The translations under genes were made by a program, and so were the position numbers. A DNA stretch of 22,492 nucleotides, taken from Haplomitrium mnioides (Eukaryota > Marchantiophyta > Haplomitriopsida > Calobryales). The notes under the pieces were generated by a model, which worked only from the letters and a program-made list of their open reading frames with translations, made no database searches and was not told where the DNA came from. The DNA lies in contig JBNGIS010006990.1 in NCBI GenBank assembly GCA_049999725.1, positions 1 to 22,492 on the forward strand, read 5' to 3'. Of this stretch, positions 19,614 to 22,492 are shown in pieces; within the stretch, counting starts at the first letter, position 1, and every line of letters begins with the position of its first letter.

Positions 19614-20206
19614 GTAAGACTAAGAAGATTTTTTCTTCCATTTGTTTTAAACTTTCTGTTGCAAAGCATCATACCTACGCGTAGTGGACTGTGAAGTTCA
19701 TGCGTACATGGACTCTAGAGTCCTTGTGCCAAGGGACAAGTAGTCTTGGCGTACTAATACTCTGGAGTCTATGCCGCATGGACTCCAGAGTCCATGCAAG
19801 CAGGGACTCAAGAGTCCATGTGCTTATGGGCTCTAGAGTTTATGCATGCATAGACTATGGAGTCTAACTGAGCATGGACTCAAGAGTCTTTGCGTGTTTG
19901 GGCTCTTGAGTCCATGCTCGCGTGGACTCTAGAGTCTATGCACCCATAGACTTTAGAACCCAGACACCAAAGAGCTTTTGAGTCCTTACTTGGATGGACT
20001 CTGAAGTCTATGCGCGCACATACTTCAAAGCCCATGTGTGCGTGGACTCTTGAGTCTATGTCTATATGGACTCTAGAGTCCATGCTCGCATAGACTCTAG
20101 TGCTCTTTGGTGCATAGACTACTTGGTCAAGGCCTCTAAGTCCCTTCGAGGACTTTTGACAAGTTTTTGAAATAGTCATTAACCATTTCTTGTTTTTTGT
20201 TTTCAG
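19614..20206 (+). other. Probable intron carrying a minisatellite
   Basis: It begins GTAAGA and ends TTTGTTTTCAG with a strong T-rich tract, so both splice signals are near consensus. Length is 593 bp and phase is 0. Most of the intron is the 24-bp array at 19700-20115. Confidence 0.55.
19700..20115. repeat. 24-bp minisatellite built of two 12-bp palindromes
   Basis: GACTC-type anchors recur at exactly 24-bp steps: 19877, 19901, 19925, 19949, 19973, 19997, 20021, 20045, 20069 and 20093. Looser units reach back to about 19709. A good unit is GACTCTAGAGTC plus CATGCTCGCATA, two 12-bp (near-)palindromes in tandem. Units differ by paired changes that often keep the palindrome (CTAGAG, CCAGAG, CAAGAG, CTTGAG). 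Because 24 is a multiple of 3, the minus strand stays open over 19880-20215 with an eight-residue DSRVHASM-like repeat. I regard that as a by-product. Confidence 0.9.
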
Positions 20207-20640
20207 CTTTCTCAATTTATGTCTAACTTTGTCATTGCTTACCTAAATACAAAGCGGATGGAAAGTGACTTCATCAAATTCACTTTAAGTTTGAAATTTT
20301 TGAAAGTGAAGCAAGGCTTTCATATGGCACAATTAGTGCTACATCCAAGCAAGACGATGATGACAATGGCAACAACAGGTGGACCTTTAGCTACCAAGGA
20401 AAAAAAAGTAGGTGGAGTCAGCCAAGACTCCAAAAAAGAAGAAGTTGGTATTAAAAAGAAAAAGCTTATGCCATCATCCCCGGTTGAGGTGGAGCATGTT
20501 CGGTTCCCATCTCCACCTAGCTCTTCTTTGGCGCCGCCATCATCTTCTCCCTTTAGCAGCTCTAAGGAGGAAGTCAAGCCGGAGCTGGTGCAGCCTCCAA
20601 CATCAAGAGCAAAGAGGTAAGTGTACAAAAGGCTCCAAAC
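20207..20640 (+). pseudogene. Ser/Pro/Lys-rich exon of the ParB-like gene
   Basis: Opens directly after a strong 3' splice site. Reads LSQFMSNFVIAYLNTKRMES, a Lys-rich stretch (KKKKLMPSS) and a Ser/Pro-rich stretch (FPSPPSSSLAPPSSSPFSSS), then KEEVKPELVQPP. A low-complexity linker of this kind often joins domains in transposon proteins. At 20616/20617 there is a consensus donor (AAAGAG/GTAAGT). Alternatively a frame change near 20570 lets a frame reading KEVSVQKAPNFSRKRVVEP run on without splicing. I cannot decide between these. No stop in the 133 codons from 20219 makes this the best-preserved piece of the gene. No function is recognised. Confidence 0.5.
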
Positions 20641-21179
20641 TTTTCAAGAAAGAGAGTAGTTGAACCTCAGACAATGTTTGAGAAGGACAAAAATAAAATA
20701 AAGGAGTTTGCAATCATTTATTCAAAGTCCAAGAGAAAACAATCATTATTTGGGTGGAAAATTTGAACCTTCCAAAACCTGAAATCAATAGCTTGAAGCC
20801 ATTCTAGAGTAGAAGGTTGAACAAAGATTTTGTAGAGCTTCTAGAGAAAAGACTGCTCACAAACAAATATGTGCAATCATTTTTCATTGTGGTTGTGGAC
20901 CCAAAGTGCGGGTTAAGAGATAAGTCAGAGTTTGATATCAAAAACCCTGACAAGTACCGCTATGAGATTACATGAGGCAATCAAAGTGTTGCTGTAAGGC
21001 AGCTTTTAATCACAAAGTAAAGAGCAAAAAATCCAATACTTTCGCTTTGCAACTGCTATGTCTATGTGGGGCTCACACCAACTAAGACTTGAATATTTGT
21101 GATTGATGACAACTACGACCAATGCTATAAGTTGGAGATGACTTCAATTCACAAGGTGGAGTATTGGTATCAACGCTAC
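20641..21179 (+). pseudogene. ParB-like domain segment (decayed), probably N-terminal partner of a DNA methyltransferase
   Basis: From about 20738 one frame reads TIIIWVENLNLPKPEINSL, then FVELLEKRLLTNKYVQSFFI, VVVDPKCGLRDKSEFD, YRYEIT-stop-GNQSVAVRQLL (about 20959-21005), CNCYVYVGLTPT (about 21048-21085), and CYKLEMTSIHKVEYW. The block 'Y-x-x-x-x-G-N-x-S-x-A-x-x-x-L' matches the ParB/Srx-type motif (usual form GGNHS/GGHRR followed by A...L), and 'C-x-V-Y-x-G-L' and the M-S-H-K-like tail follow as I remember in eukaryotic ParB-like proteins linked to N-4/N-6 methylases. In bacteria and phages ParB-like domains are also fused to such methylases. Four stops lie inside (TAG about 20804, TGA about 20973, TAA about 21018, TGA about 21091). 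The segment ends at the 45-bp motif at 21180. Without a search the call stays moderate. Confidence 0.45.
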
Positions 21180-21227
21180 AAACAACCGCTACTTTGAACC
21201 AAGAACCGCTACTAAGTTCCTGTTTCA
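21180..21227 (-). repeat. 45-bp terminal-repeat-like motif, copy 3 (inverted)
   Basis: Plus strand opens AAACAACCGCTACTTTGAACC. Reverse complement matches 18449-18496 at 44 of 48 positions. It directly follows the ParB-like segment. Confidence 0.85.
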
Positions 21228-21598
21228 CTTGGCAGTCGAATTTTTTTTCAAAGATTTGTCATTCAAAAACATCAAATTTAAGACTAAAATCTTCTTTTCG
21301 AAAAAAAAATTGTTTTTTATGAACAAAAAATGCTTATTTTCTATTTAGATTATATTTCAAATATTTTTTTTAGAAATAAAACTTAAAAAACAAACATTTT
21401 GGTTATTCAAATATTTTGAAAAAACTTGACACTATTGTGAATAAATTAAATTCAACAAAATATATATGTATCATTTGGTAGAAAAAAACTACAGGAAAAC
21501 GTAAATGTCCATTCGGGTAAGGACTTTAAACCTGACTTTGAGCATCGTAGCCAACAAAGTCTATGCAAGTATAGACTCCAAACCAGAATCGTAAAGCC
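21228..21598. other. AT-rich non-coding stretch with one hairpin
   Basis: No gene seen. The first 250 bp are A/T-rich with several poly-A and poly-T runs and may be the inside of the terminal-repeat element. A hairpin with stem AGTCTAT / ATAGACT and loop GCAAGT lies at 21559-21578, again of the CTATGC family. Confidence 0.5.
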
Positions 21599-21721
21599 TG
21601 TAACTGTCACTAACTTTAGTAAGCCATGGCTAAAAATGAAGTAAGATATAGTATCAACTATGTCTAGAAAGCTATTACTAAGTTAGAGTAATAGAAAACG
21701 GTTGCTATTTTAGAGAGTTGG

Positions 21722-21900
21722 ACACGTGGCAAAAGGAGAGAAAGTCAACGAATTAAAGTGAAAAATAGAGCACTTTAGAAGAGGATAAAGACACGTGGCA
21801 AGCGAAGAATTAAAGTGAAAAGAAGGTTCTAAGGATAAGGACATGAGGCAGAAGGAGAACTAAAGAGATAGAAGGTTCTAAAGATAAGGACACGTGGCAA
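21722..21900 (+). promoter_or_regulatory. G-box/ABRE array in the LTR
   Basis: Three ACACGTGGCA-type sites (CACGTG cores at 21723-21728, 21792-21797 and 21891-21896) and one decayed site (ACATGAGGCA, 21841-21850). They sit in imperfect tandem repeats of about 50-69 bp that also share AAGGAGAA, TTAAAG and GAAGGTTCTAA. CACGTGGC is the classic core bound by plant bZIP factors, including those of abscisic acid signalling. The sites lie about 130-310 bp upstream of the TATA box. Confidence 0.75.
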
Positions 21901-22026
21901 TAGGAGAATAAAAGTAAAGGGTGGTCTAATTAGAGCGAAAGAGAAAAGAGAGGTCCAATTAGAAGAGGATAGAAAAGCAGCCAATGAGGTTCATCCACCT
22001 ATGTAGGCAAAGAGCTTTCTATCAAG

Positions 22027-22034
22027 TATATAAA
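22027..22034 (+). promoter_or_regulatory. TATA box of the second LTR
   Basis: TATATAAA followed by AGAAGGG, 134 bp before the LTR end. That is a typical place for the U3/R boundary of a plant LTR. Confidence 0.7.
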
Positions 22035-22168
22035 GAAGGGAGAGTGCCTTGTTTGGCATCTCTTACCTTGGGGGTTTTGAAGTTCTTTGTATGCCTCTTT
22101 TATGCTAACTTGTATGTGTTATATTTGTGCTAATTCGTGCGTGTAATGGTGGGTTTGTAGTGTTACAA

Positions 22169-22180
22169 TGGTATCAGAGC
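22169..22180 (+). promoter_or_regulatory. Primer binding site, initiator tRNA-Met type
   Basis: TGGTATCAGAGC is the standard complement of the 3' end of plant initiator tRNA-Met. It starts two bases after the CA that closes the LTR. Confidence 0.93.
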
Positions 22181-22492
22181 TTGGTCTTCTCCAAACAAGT
22201 GTGGATTACCCCTCTTTGGAGAAGTACTAAAGACCTTTTGGAGTAGTAGAATCTCCACTTTGCATCAACTCCAAAAGAGTTAAACTTTCAAGTTTTCATG
22301 AGTAAAAGATAGCAGATATCTCATCTTTTATGAATGAAGATAAGAAGTTGACTTGATACTATGGTAGCAAATGGATAGAGGAGCATTTGTACCTCCTATA
22401 ATTCCTCTATTGAATCTTTTTAATATTCGTGTGTTTAATATTGACAAACATTTCTTTCGTCAATTTTTAGTATACAATTTTGGAGATGATTT
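22181..22492 (+). other. Leader of the second retrotransposon
   Basis: No long ORF. A hairpin with 10-bp stem CTTTTGGAGT (22235-22244) / ACTCCAAAAG (22268-22277) and a 23-nt loop lies 55 bp after the PBS. A related CTCTTTGGAG lies at 22212-22221. Such leader hairpins can serve in RNA packaging or dimerisation, but this is inference. The window ends before any gag could be seen. Confidence 0.5.

Larger units (their letters stand above)
21599..22167 (+). repeat. 5' LTR, 569 bp
   Basis: Opens with TGTAAC and closes with GTTACA, a perfect 6-bp terminal inverted repeat, one base before a tRNA-Met PBS. It contains a TATA box and a G-box array upstream of it. The start is inferred from the matching hexamer; the second LTR is needed to prove it. 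Confidence 0.78.
21599..22492 (+). mobile_element. Second LTR retrotransposon, 5' end only (runs off the window)
   Basis: A complete 5' LTR, PBS and about 310 bp of leader are visible. No gag or pol is in view, so the superfamily cannot be named. The tRNA-Met primer site and the 569-bp LTR fit Ty1/copia or a non-autonomous element. The other LTR and the target duplication lie outside the window. Confidence 0.8.

Noticed and set aside
19700-20115. CRISPR-like regularity of short palindromic repeats
   Set aside because: Units are contiguous with no unique spacers, the context is plant transposon DNA, and there are no cas genes. It is a minisatellite.
19880-20215. Minus-strand ORF with DSRVHASM-like repeats
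   Set aside because: It is the translation of a 24-bp minisatellite, which stays open because 24 is divisible by three. The splice signals and neighbours point to an intron on the other strand.
18449-21227. Firm call of a 2.78-kb TIR transposon with defined ends
   Set aside because: The 44/48 inverted match is real, but no target duplication flanks it (left GCAAAAAA, right CTTGGCAG), and a third copy next to the methylase relic supports a different reading. It is kept as a finding only.

Overview
The window looks like nuclear DNA of a land plant with a repeat-rich, AT-rich genome. I see no intact cellular gene, rRNA, tRNA gene or CRISPR array. Almost everything is transposable element sequence at different stages of decay. 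The exact plant group cannot be read from the sequence. The RT/integrase wording and the tRNA-Asp-type primer site are Athila/Tat-like plant Ty3/gypsy. The DUF7869-like and ParB/DNA-methyltransferase-like remnants make me lean, weakly, towards a non-seed plant or gymnosperm (inference).

Layout. (1) 1-308 is the left flank of a nested insertion and holds a short exon-like remnant. (2) 314-12494 is a complete Ty3/gypsy LTR retrotransposon on the minus strand. It has about 3.0-kb LTRs (314-3345 and 9487-12494), a 5-bp target duplication TCTAT on both sides, a tRNA-Asp-like PBS, a purine tract, and a gag-protease-RT-RNaseH-integrase reading region. That region is killed by many in-frame stops, two 1-bp homopolymer frameshifts and a (TA)n fold-back insertion in integrase. 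(3) 12500-21598 is an older plus-strand region. It holds two related decayed copies of a DUF7869-like (transposase-like) gene at 13.0-14.8 kb and 18.6-19.2 kb, a decayed beta-class DNA adenine/cytosine-N4 methyltransferase-like gene at 16.4-17.5 kb, and a decayed multi-exon gene ending in a ParB-like domain at 19.2-21.2 kb. Between these lie many short hairpin palindromes of the type CTATGCNNGCATAG, two minisatellites with periods of about 24-25 bp, and three copies of a 45-bp terminal-repeat-like motif. (4) 21599-22492 is the 5' LTR, PBS and leader of a second, plus-strand LTR retrotransposon, cut by the window edge. Its LTR carries an array of G-box/ABRE motifs.

How it fits together. On the plus strand the older region reads DUF7869 copy A, then methyltransferase; then DUF7869 copy B, then ParB-like. 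The ParB-like and methyltransferase fragments each stop at the same 45-bp motif, in opposite orientation. The simplest reading is two decayed tandem copies of one mobile unit that carried a DUF7869-type protein plus a ParB-methyltransferase protein, later split by a terminal-inverted-repeat element and invaded by two LTR retrotransposons. This composite unit is the most interesting candidate system here. It is an inference from gene order and motifs, not a demonstrated element.
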